Origin: Rhizodiscina lignyota
Lineage: Eukaryota > Ascomycota > Dothideomycetes > Aulographales > Rhizodiscinaceae
DNA: 64,000 nt
Direction of reading: 5' to 3'
Assembly (NCBI GenBank): GCA_010015805.1
Contig: ML978127.1
Coordinates: 558,001-622,000, forward strand
In this document: piece after piece, positions 32,153 through 41,889 of the stretch
Layout of the letters: each line of letters begins with the position of its first letter
Position numbering within the stretch: the first letter of the stretch is position 1
Notes under the pieces: model-generated
The model's input: only the letters and a program-made list of their open reading frames with translations
Told to the model about the DNA's origin: nothing
Database searches by the model: none
Program-made: the position numbers and the translations under genes

Positions 32153-33943
32153 TCACGCAGGCTGATCCTCGCTAAAATACCTCTTACTCCGGCCCTTGAC
32201 TCTGTCGCTTTTAATGTCTCCTGGTACATTCATGTGATGTACCACATGCGGTCTGTAGACAGCGTCGACCGGGGGCATCCAGTCGTTCAGACTCAGCGGG
32301 AAGTACTCGTACAGCAGCTCCGCGCTCTCATCCGGGCTCGACATCAACCCTATAGAAAAGCTTGGTGGTCTCGGCATGGGCTGTACAGTCTTCTTGCCCT
32401 TGTGCGAGTCGGATGGAGACGCTGATGCCTTCTTTGCGGGCTCATCATCCGTCAGTGACAGGTTAATTGGGGCAGCAGGTGTGGAGCGAGGCGGCGGAAC
32501 ACGCGTGAGGTCGGGGCTGGATTGTGCATAACCCCCTCCTGGGCCAGCTCCTTGAGGCGAGATGACGGCATAGTCGTTCGGCAAGGCAGTCAGAGCACCA
32601 GTGTGATTGGCGCCACCAGGAATTTTCCATTCAAAAAAGTCGGGCGAAACCTGAATGTCTGAGGCATCGTATGGAAAAGCATGAGGCGGCATTTCCAGTG
32701 GGGCTGAATTTGGCTCCTGCTTCGGCATGCTGCCTACTGCGGAGCCCGCATTGGAGTTGCGTGATGGTTGGGCGGCCTGGTGGTTGTTGTTGGCATGATT
32801 GTTATTGCGATTGCGTACGCTGCCACCGGATTGCGAGATTGCAATGTCCTTGCGCGACTGGAAGTTGCGAGGAGACCGCCCGCGCACGATGATGGCGCCA
32901 GAGGTCACCTCGCAGACTGACACTTTTGCGCCGTTGGCGAGCGTGGCCATGAGTTTGAGATGAATGATGAAGTGCTGCTGCAATTCTTTTCGCCGGCCGT
33001 TGTTAGCCGTTGCGATACGGAATTGCAGACGCTTCCATGAAATGGGAAATGTAACAAAGGCCTCATCTACTTCCTGTCCATTCATGAGATCCAATGGGAT
33101 GGACGGAGGCTCCTTCTCCGTCTTGTCTTCCACTGCTGGCGCACCTGCAGCAGGAGTCTTCCAGGGAACAGAGATGATCTTAACCGAGTTTCCTTCCACC
33201 GACTCAGTGGCAGATATAGTAAGTTCTTGACTTAAGATTGGGATCTGTTCGTTCTGTTCCGTCACTATATAACGAAGACCACGAGGGAGCATTAGGGTTC
33301 CTGAGATTTGGAAGAGGTTGCGGCGGTAGCACGTCAACTCTGTCGGCTGATTCGCCGCATCTGATCCCGCCCAGGGGGACTCGGCCAGGAAGAACATGCC
33401 ATGAAGCTGCGCGGTTAGGGACAACGTTGTTCTCCGATAAGCATCTGTATCACATGCAACGATCAGCAGAGTTCGCCATAGCAGTTCTCTTGGTCTTTAT
33501 CTCAGAAATTCCATAGTTATCGCTGGTCACATCGAGTGATTTGCCCCACAATTTTCCGATAAGGGTAGAGAGTGTCACTTACAGTCCAGTATGTGGAAAG
33601 AGTAATTAGGCATGCTGAAGCTCAGAAGCTTGTGTCCGCGCTCTACGGATGGGCCCTCCATACCATTCTGATCGGGAGGCATGTGCTGATCATACTGGCT
33701 AAGGACATCGGAGAAAGGATCATCGTAGGTAGAGGGGAAACGGCGCAGTTGTGGAGGCATCTGACCGCCCATGCCATGCTGAGAGAACATGTCCTCACTG
33801 CCAGCAAACGTCTCTTGGTCAAAGTTCGAGGTGTGGTCTAGAGGTTCGAGGGGAAGCAGCCCGGTGTCCAGCGGAGCAACATTCGGCTGCTGGAGCGGGG
33901 GAGCTTGATAGCTCATGGTCAGGATATCGAAATTTCCATCCAT
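32153..33943 (-). CDS. ron1: Ndt80-like transcription factor RON1
   Basis: Exons 33943-33583 and 33444-32153 (minus strand, 138-nt intron) give 550 residues. The first exon is a Pro/Gln-rich arm. The NDT80/PhoG DNA-binding domain spans about 105-325: YAYRRTTLSLTAQLHGMFFL begins it, TCYRRNLFQISGTLMLPRG and QHFIIHLKLMATL follow, and it ends with the conserved basic RGRSPRNFQSRKD. The rest is Asn/Pro/Ser-rich, with NNNHANNNHQ. Ndt80-family proteins bind CACAAA-like elements. In Trichoderma reesei the homologue RON1 sits in and controls the GlcNAc gene cluster; the same role is inferred here from identical neighbours. The start is the ATG at 33943; an in-frame TTG upstream was ignored. Confidence 0.92.
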
Positions 33944-34954
33944 GGTGGGCAGAGGTGTCAACGCGCCGCTTGAGAAGGCAATCCGTTCGGTTGCGACGTC
34001 AAGGGCGCCTCGTATTAGCGACGACTACTTCGCCGTGTATATGCGACGGCCGTGCCGTGATGGTGATGGTGGTGAATAGCGGATGTGCGCCTCGGACTGG
34101 TGTGGTCGGAGGAGGAGGGAGGACATGAGAAGCGCACGAGGGATAGGCGCGGCGCTCGTGGCGAGAGTTCAGCGGCGGCGCTGGGTCTGGAGAGGTGCTC
34201 GATTGCTTCGTGTGGTCGCGCTGTGCAACCTGTTTCTGCAGGTGGCCCGGAGAGGTAGGGTGATCGAGGTCAGCGTCTCGTGCGCCTTTTCGGAGATGAG
34301 GCAGTGTTGGAGCGGACGAGCGGTCTGCGCAACGAGCGGCCCACAGTCGGGCAGAGGCATTAAATAGGACAACAGAGGCAGCGCACTGAGCAGAGCGGAA
34401 GGAACGAGGTTGGAGGGAGTGGGCGTCCGTGGCGTCTCAAAGCAGTAGGCTTCTGGAAGAAAGGAAGACTTGGCGGCTCTCTGCCACTAGGCGCTGCTAG
34501 ACGCTTTCGACCTCGTGTGCCGCGCACGGGCCTTTGGGAGGACTTTGATCATGTACACCCCACCACCGCATTTGCTCCGTCGGAAGAGCGTCGCTCCATC
34601 TGCGCGCTCCTGTCGCCGCTGATGTCGCATTCAGGGCGGTCCTCTGTGCGGAAAAAAATGTTGCGATCATGCTTAACACATCCAATTCATCGTACATAGT
34701 CAATCTACACTGTCCGACAAGAATGGCGGCGCGCTCGCCCGCCCGCGACGAACAGGCAGTACCCAGATAAGTCTGACAGCGCCGTCCATGGACCCCGGAC
34801 ACCGCTATGGAGAAAGGCCCGGGATAACGTGCAAACAAGCAAATGAGAAGAGACGAAGCGCCGCAAGCCTGCCAAGAACGCCGGCCAATGACGCAGTTTG
34901 ACCGCCGTAACTCCATTATGTGGTGTGTCCGCCGCGGCCCCCAAAACAGACGAC
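33944..34954. promoter_or_regulatory. Upstream region of ron1 / downstream of the GH3 gene
   Basis: One kilobase of GC-rich leader with no coding frame that I trust. It must hold the ron1 promoter. Confidence 0.45.
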
Positions 34955-37900
34955 TCACGAAACATGATAAGATCTCCCAGCCGTGAACTTCTTCTCGACT
35001 GCAGCGCCCTTACCCAGCAGGCTGGTACCTTCACCGTACACCGACGGCTGCAGCATGGTAAACGTGCTCGCGTCGCATGACACCTCTTCAAAATCGCTCA
35101 CCACATCGAAGCCGATCGACTTCAGAACATCGACGTTGCCGTCACCGTCCATCTGCCGAAGCATAAGTCAGCAAGATCTGAAACTCTGATTCGGGAAGGA
35201 CTGCCTACGTAGTCCAAGTACACCGCGTTAGCGCCCTGCTTCTTGATCTGCTTCATTCCAAGCAGTATCAAACCCTGTAGTAGCGTAGAGTAGTCTGCAA
35301 CACTAGGAGAAATAACTGGCGAGGATATCCCGCCCGTCATTTCGTCCAAGTCTCTCATTGCAGGCACAAACTCGGCAAGCCGACTCTGCTGGTTGTACAA
35401 TACCACCGTCCCGACAATTGCTTTGTCGTCCGGTCTCTTGGCTCGTATTATTCCACATGCGGACGGATCGGAAAGTGCGAGTTTGTAAACTTCAAGGAGA
35501 CCCTGGCGATTGCTCGTCTTGACGTGGTCCAAAATCGGCCCAGCATAATCCCAGCCGTACACGAGATCAAACTCTGCAGCACCGCCCGCGCTTTGAAGCG
35601 ACTTTGCCATGCCTTCAGGAGTCGACCAGGAAGACAAGTTGCGGGCAACCATGCTATAGATAGTCCGGGATAGGGCGGTGTTCCAACCCAAATTAGCGAA
35701 CCATGCACGGAGCCGCCGTTTTTCGACCGTATGGGGCATCGGGATGCCGAGATAAATGTTCGGAAGACGGGTTCCAAGCGAGAATCGCTTTGCTTCTTCT
35801 CTCTGCAGCAGCGTTCGGATTGCGCGGTTGTGCAGCGAGTGTCCTATGGACAGTTTCCTCCTCGACGGGTCCACGAACAATGCACCAATTGTGCCGGTAC
35901 CAGTGGTCTTGAAGAAGTAGGTCGAACAGAAGCCATACAAGGCGTGCGTACTGCTGTTCCTCACGACAAAATGCGCCTCGATGACTTCCTGATTGTGCAG
36001 CAGGAATGTGTTAGAAGAAGCGCCTGACAATTCCGATCTCTGCGAAGGAGGCATGTCGTCAACAATCAATTTGATCAGGTTGTCCAGGGCATTTGCGTCT
36101 CGCTCCTCGTTGAAGGCTTCGACAAGCCAGTGCTGCCGTGTCTGATGCAACTTCTGGCTTTCGCTTATGGTACCCGGTAGAACACCAGTCGGTGTCAATT
36201 CTCCGTAGAGAACCTTGACCAGCGAGTACAGTGCCGTTTCCGTAAAGTCGTACGTGCAGATGTAAGTCCCTATCGAGGAGTCGAAAGCAAAGTCGTAAGG
36301 TGAACTAACAGACACGACAATGAGTGGTTTCTCCTTCTTCTCACCACCAGCAGTAAACTGCATGTTGCAGATCATGGCCACGTGCTTGGTGAAACCTTGT
36401 TGATAGATGTTGCGATTCGCATCCGCGGTGACGATAATCACTGCACTTGCTCTGTTGATGAGGGTCTCGTGCATTGGCCGCACGCCATTCGCCGTGTAGG
36501 AAGTGTGAAGGACACGTCCATTCCGCTGCCTTGCTAACGAGCGACCAAGTTCCCTGAATACGCGTTCCCCACTCATAACAGAAGAGGTCCGCTCCCAGGC
36601 CGGCTCGGGCGAGTGAGCGTTGGCAGATTCCGATATAGCTCGTGATGCAGCTGAGGCAGCGAGAGGCTTGACTAGAGGTGTTAAAAGGCAGATCTCTTCC
36701 TCCGGCTCCACTAAATTAGAGAGTGGAATTAAATGAGTCTTATCGCGAACTAAGGTGATTGAGCTGTTGTAGGCCTTCGTGGATAGAGCTGTGTGAGACG
36801 GCTGTAGTTGAGATAAGAGGCTAATTCCAGGAGGATTGAGCGCTTGCTCCCAGGACGTGTATCCGGCTTTCATTTTAAGTACTCTTCGGAGGGAGTTGCG
36901 TACTCTGGCCATCGATATCGTGCCGTTTTCCAAGCCAACTTTAAGTCCTTTGATGGCTTCCTGCTGCGCGGAGAAGGCGCGACAGAGCAAGACAATATCA
37001 CAACCCGCGTTAACGGCCATGACTGTACCACCTCCGACGCCGATATTGTGGCTCAGTGCCTCCATTTCCAGACATTCAGAAACAACGACACCATCAAAGT
37101 TGAGATCATGGCGTAAAAGGCCATCAACCACTTGCTCCGAGAGGCAGGCGTGCATTACGTTGAGTCCAACTGAAGACATCGCGACACCGCCGACCATAAT
37201 GGAGTCCAGTCCTTGGTTAATGGCATTGCGGAAGGGCACTAAAGCTGAGAGGCTGAGCTGTTCTAATGATTCTGTAATAATTGGAACGTCGAGTGCGGAG
37301 CCGAGGAACTCTAGATTGCCATATGATGGGAAATGCTTTCCAAGTGTGGCAACACCAGCTTCCTTATAACCTTTCATAAATGCAATTCCGTATGCAGAGA
37401 CCTGGTGCGGATCGTCGCCGGCCGTCCGGACACCCATTTGCTGATTCCTGGCATTGGCAAGGACGTCGAGACAAGGTCCCATGATGAGATTTAGACCACA
37501 TGCTGCAATTTCTTGCGCCGTAGCCTTTGCTACCTCAAACGCCAGGTCGGTAGAGCCAGTGGCAGCGATACCCATGGCGCTTGGGTATTGCCGTATGTAA
37601 ATTTCGTCGAACAGGCTGTTGACGCCGCCATTTTCTTGATCTGTCCCAATAAGCAAAGGAACTGGATGTCCGGCATCATAAGCGATCTTCTGAAGCTCAT
37701 AGCAAAGCTTTGTAGTTTCTTCAGCAGCTGTTACAAGTTAATATCAGCATCACATTCAGGTCAGCACGTGGACGGCTCTACATTTGAGGTTCTTGGCGAC
37801 GAGAAGTATCGAGCCGATGTGATGGTTCTCGATCAAGGTTTTAATCTGCGGCGTGACAGTTGGGCCATCGAAGCCCATCATAAATAGCTGGCCCTGAGGT

Positions 37901-38107
37901 AGTATTTCGCGTTAGTCTCGTAGCAAATATCGCTTGGATCCACAGCAAGAGACCACTCGGAGTGCATACCAACGTCCTGCAGCATTACCCACAACAGTCA
38001 GCTTAGCGTCGCAAAAGCAAGGACGCGAGAATCAGGAAAACGCCAGCTTCGACTTGCCTATCCAGATCCTTCCACACGGGGTCCTGCGGATCAGTTTTTT
38101 CCTCCAT
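34955..38107 (-). CDS. nag3: GH3 beta-N-acetylglucosaminidase fused to GNAT acetyltransferase
   Basis: Five exons on the minus strand, 38107-38058, 37976-37970, 37893-37782, 37727-35209 and 35152-34955, give 961 residues. The first intron has a GC donor (ATAG|GCAAGT) and the second exon is 7 nt, producing WKDLDRTLGQLFMMGFDG. Residues 15-590 are a GH3 domain: TDQENGG (85-91), MGPCLDVLANARNQQMG, KHFPSYG (187-193) and VVVSECLEMEAL (271-282). Bacterial NagZ enzymes have KHFPGHG (general acid-base His) and SDD (nucleophile) at the last two sites. Residues 590-961 are a GNAT module with GALFVDPSRRKLSIGHSL (671-688), the acetyl-CoA loop. No signal peptide: likely intracellular, acting on imported chitobiose or similar. 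The GH3-GNAT fusion is known in fungi. Confidence 0.9.
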
Positions 38108-38653
38108 GTCGGCGAGTGGCCAGCAGGCCGAGCGCGGCGCCTGCGGACGTTCGTCTAAAGCGTGCAGCTGGCGAGGATCGGGAAATGGGTCGACGGAAAG
38201 AGAAGTCAGGACGGGCCAAGCATGCGACGTCAAAAGCGAGAGGTTACATACTCCAGCTCCTCCATGTGGAGCACTGAAGTAGTATCTCGGCAGCAGCCGA
38301 GAGATACGAGGTACTTCGGTACATCGCTCCTCACTTATGTCAGCGTTGGCGTTGCTTTTGGGATAGGGTTGCAGCGTCGAGCATAGCGTGCGCTTCCCGC
38401 CGCTCATTCCCGACCTACGTATCACTGGCGGCCATGTGCCGGAGCGAGTGGCAGGAAAAAGCTTCCTGCTGCTTTGCAGCTCTGATGTAATGCCAAATAA
38501 GCTCTCTGCATACGCCTCTCGCCTAGATATAGGGAAGCATGCCCCAAGGTAAGGCAGAAGATATGGGTGCAGGCGCTCATCGACCTTTCGTCGACCTTTC
38601 ATCATCTTGCATTCCCTAACTTTCCTTCAACATCACCCTCCTTCTCTAGCACA
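38108..38653. promoter_or_regulatory. Divergent nag3/dac1 promoter with paired hairpins
   Basis: The start codons of nag3 and dac1 are 546 bases apart, head to head. Midway are two adjacent inverted repeats: CTCGGC/GCCGAG (38286-38291 and 38296-38301, nested in TATCTC/GAGATA) and GTAC-TTCG-GTAC (38311-38322). A TATA-like TAGATATAGG lies at about 38523, and a pyrimidine-rich stretch precedes the dac1 ATG. Co-regulation of the two genes is likely. Confidence 0.6.
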
Positions 38654-40030
38654 ATGCCTTCTGCAATTAGAGATCTCTACTCTACTCCAAATCATAGCCC
38701 TCCGAGAAGCGGCATCACCAAATTTACCAACTGCCGAGTGCTCCGAGGAAATGAACTCGTGCAAGACGATCTTTGGATAAGCTCGCGGACGGGGAAAGTT
38801 CTAGATGGCCAGAAGATCTTTTTCGAGTACGGAACGAGTGCAGACAGAGTAATCGATCTCGGTGGCCGAATCATCTCTCCTGGTCTCATCGATGTCCAAC
38901 TCAATGGCGGCTTCGGCTTCGACTTCTCGGTCGTACCTGACGACATCTCCGCATACGCAAAAGGCCTTCAGCGGCTGAACAAGAGTCTTATCGAAACAGG
39001 CGTGACTTCGTACCTTCCGACGCTTACGAGTCAACGAAGCGAGGTCTATCACAAGGTCCTTCCTTTCCTTCGACCATCCTCTCACGACAGAGACGCGCTG
39101 TCTGGCGCAGAGTCTCTCGGGGCACACTGCGAAGGTCCTTTCCTCAGCCCAACGAAGAATGGCATTCACAAGGAGTCCGTCCTTCGCGTCCCTTCAAATG
39201 GATTCCTGGACCTCGAGGATTGCTACGGCGCTGACAACCTTAAATCATCCTCTACTCCCATCAAACTCGTCACTCTCGCCCCGGAACAAGCTGGTGCCCT
39301 CGATGCGATCAAGGAACTCAGACGACGTGGGATAATCGTCTCAATTGGACACTCAGAAGCTACTTTTGAGGAAGCAACCAAAGCGATCGATGCCGGAGCT
39401 GACATGATTACGCACCTCTTCAACGCCATGAGGCCTCTGCATCACCGCAACCCAGGCATCTTCGGTGTGCTTGGGACTAGTTCACCTAGTGCTTCTCCAA
39501 CCATTGGCGCGAGAGACTCTGCTCGTAGCCGAAGCAAGAAACCGTTCTTTGGTATTATCGCCGACGGCATCCACCTTCATACTACCGCCGTAACGATTGC
39601 CTGGGCCGCTCATCCATCCGGCTGCATCCTCGTCACAGATGCAACGAGCCCCGCCGGCTTGCCTGATGGTGTTTACGACTGGACGAACGGCGAGCGTATC
39701 CGTAAGACGGGACCTCTGCTTACGCTGGAGGGCACTGATGGCAAGATCGCGGGTAGCAGCATCACTTTGATCGGATGCGTAAACAATTTCCTCAACTGGA
39801 CTGGTACCAGTGTGCCTCACGCACTGGGAACGGTGACGAGCACGCCGGCGAAGATGCTGGGCTTAGAACAGGCCAAAGGCAATCTGATACCTGGGGCTGA
39901 TGCGGACTTGGTCGTGCTGGATGAGGTGGTGGACGAGGAGGGGAAGAAGACTCTGAAGGTGGAGCAGGTTTGGAAATTCGGGATGTTGGTCCACGATACC
40001 AATGTTGATGGAGGTGCCGAGGAGGAATGA
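38654..40030 (+). CDS. dac1: N-acetylglucosamine-6-phosphate deacetylase
   Basis: Intronless, 458 residues from the ATG at 38654. The enzyme hydrolyses GlcNAc-6-P to glucosamine-6-P and acetate. Amidohydrolase-fold landmarks are all present: ISPGLIDVQLNGGFGFDF, the metal-binding GAHCEGPF (H158, E160), SIGHSEATFEEA (H233), ITHLFNAMRPLHHR (H254), IIADGIHLH (H307) and the catalytic Asp in LVTDATSPAG (D329). The C-terminal strand ADLVVLDE belongs to the small beta-sandwich. Length is slightly above that of bacterial NagA because of a Ser-rich insert at about 275-295. Its product feeds the deaminase 16 kb away. Confidence 0.95.
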   Translation: MPSAIRDLYSTPNHSPPRSGITKFTNCRVLRGNELVQDDLWISSRTGKVLDGQKIFFEYGTSADRVIDLGGRIISPGLIDVQLNGGFGFDFSVVPDDISAYAKGLQRLNKSLIETGVTSYLPTLTSQRSEVYHKVLPFLRPSSHDRDALSGAESLGAHCEGPFLSPTKNGIHKESVLRVPSNGFLDLEDCYGADNLKSSSTPIKLVTLAPEQAGALDAIKELRRRGIIVSIGHSEATFEEATKAIDAGADMITHLFNAMRPLHHRNPGIFGVLGTSSPSASPTIGARDSARSRSKKPFFGIIADGIHLHTTAVTIAWAAHPSGCILVTDATSPAGLPDGVYDWTNGERIRKTGPLLTLEGTDGKIAGSSITLIGCVNNFLNWTGTSVPHALGTVTSTPAKMLGLEQAKGNLIPGADADLVVLDEVVDEEGKKTLKVEQVWKFGMLVHDTNVDGGAEEE

Positions 40031-40729
40031 GCTTGCTTCGGAATGCAATAACGACATTCATGACGGTTTAGAAAGGAGTGCTATGGCGTTTGGCAGACAT
40101 AAATTGCCACAGCAATGGAAGTTGGTTAGAAGGAATGGTGCATTTTAACATGAAGCATGACGATTACTCTAAAAGATGATTTACTTCTAATATTGTACTT
40201 TATTAAACGGCCTTGCACGTTTAGAGTGCGCCCTGTACATTAAGGATTGCCATAGAATTTAGATGTCGTGCAATATTGCTAGTTTCACAAGTGTTGATTA
40301 CTATACGCGTCAACTCCATCGGCAAGAGAAAAGTGATATCGGATTAAAAGATTTCCGGTCAATACATCAAGTATGAAATGGTGAGATGTTAAAATATTCC
40401 AGAATAGCATAACACAAATACGATAAGATGCGTTTAGGAGTGAAACATGAGCTACTGCTTGGATCAGTACCTGTACTTGATTCCTAGATTAGAGAGAACA
40501 TAGATAGAGCTAACGGAGTTGATATTCTACTTTACGCAGACTTATAGGATAGCGGAAGAAAGGGATTGGTGATAAAACTGTAGTCTAAGTTTGTCGTATG
40601 AGCACGATCCTTCCTAAGTTGAATCGGTCCATACTTCCGAAGTTTATCCGGGCAAGACCTCGCATCTCGTTCCGCGTTACATTCGACGTGCCGGACTGCA
40701 ATTGGCACCAATTAAGCCCCTCCTTCAAC
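40031..40729. other. AT-rich intergenic region
   Basis: AT-rich (about 40090-40580) with no coding frame. GGTGATAAAACTG at about 40568 faintly resembles the MITE terminus, but no second end was found. Confidence 0.45.
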
Positions 40730-41580
40730 ATGTCAGACGAAGCAGTATCATCGAGGGGCGTTGGTGTACCTGAGAGCCGACGGCCTTATGTCCCAGGCCA
40801 GAAGCTCACCACCGAATATCCAGTACGGCCCATCATTCCCCTCAAGCGATCATTCAAGCTAACAAGCGCCCACAGCTCATCGACAGTGACCCGTAAAACC
40901 CTCTTCTCCGCTCCTTTGGCCTATACTCATACAATTCCAGGCACATCAAGCGAGTGATCCGATATGCTCGCCCGGTGGACTACGCGGAGTGGGGAGCGAT
41001 CACAGCAGCGGTCCCGGCCGGGTTCTACCTGCTGGAGAAGTTCTCTCCCTCGTTCGTTGGCCGGGGAGCATACCCACCGATGTTCAGATTAGCGACCATG
41101 CTAGGCTTCACTGGTGGATTCCTCGCTCTGACTACAAACTCTACGTGTATGCCCCTCAGTCTCATCTTTGCCAACCGGCAGACTCCTTTCTCGTATCAAC
41201 CAGCGCAGTAAGATGCTAATGGACGACTAAATCGTAGTGCGCTTCCTCGGCGTTAGGGAAAACCAGCGAGAGAGAGATATGGATATGCGCGAGATGGTCG
41301 ACAAGGTGAAGAAAGGGGAGCCACTGTACGGCGTATCGAGGCTGTCGGACCACCACCAGGGAGTAGCGATGCGGAACTCAAGATACTCAACCTTCTTCAT
41401 CCACGTTATGCCCATGTTCAATTTTGTCAACCACAACCAGGTGAGCTTTATACAGAGGGTGAACATCGAATTAGGACTGACATCGGATAGCACGGTGTTG
41501 ACACGGCAAAATATTACCAACAGGCCGAGCGGGAGTTAGAGGCTGAGAAAACGACGACAGATGGGTTTCTAAAAGCATAG
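40730..41580 (+). CDS. NADH:ubiquinone oxidoreductase (complex I) 21 kDa subunit
   Basis: Five exons, 40730-40822, 40876-40892 (17 nt), 40941-41146, 41238-41440 and 41491-41580, give 202 residues. The join YP|LIDSDP|HIKRVIRYARPVDYAEWGA is typical of the fungal 21 kDa accessory subunit. A membrane segment (about 70-95) is followed by LGFTGGFLALTTNSTLRFLG. The tail FNFVNHNQHGVDTAKYYQQAERE matches the conserved C-terminal region. It acts in the inner mitochondrial membrane as an accessory subunit. The donor TCTACGT|GTATGC was chosen because only it restores TLRFLGV. Confidence 0.9.
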
Positions 41581-41889
41581 GAACTTGACCAAAGCCATAA
41601 GAGCATTGGATCGTTCGCCCGCATCACCCAGCGCTTCGTGGCAACATCGGCGTTCATGGGATTCGAGAGTTCTTTGGCAAACAATTAGAACTTTTCGTTT
41701 TGACTATCTGTAAATACGAAAATGGAAGCATTAAAGTCAAGCGATTTTCGAGAATATCTATCGTCAACAGTGGAGCTCAGCTCCACAAATGTCGGGTATA
41801 TCCATTATCAAAGCCGAGAAGTCATGATAGCGGCCAGTATCTCCAGATCGTCATCTGCATAATCTCTCATCCACTTTGTGAGTTGTTCT
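41581..41889. other. Convergent intergenic region
   Basis: Contains the 3' ends of the complex I gene and BTA1; nothing else is seen. Confidence 0.5.

Noticed and set aside
38003-38605. 200-codon minus-strand frame covering the nag3 5' end
   Set aside because: It only reads through the first nag3 exon and intron and upstream promoter; spliced nag3 explains the conserved part.
40560-40590. GGTGATAAAACTG resembling a MITE terminus
   Set aside because: No matching second end or shared interior within 300 bases on either side.
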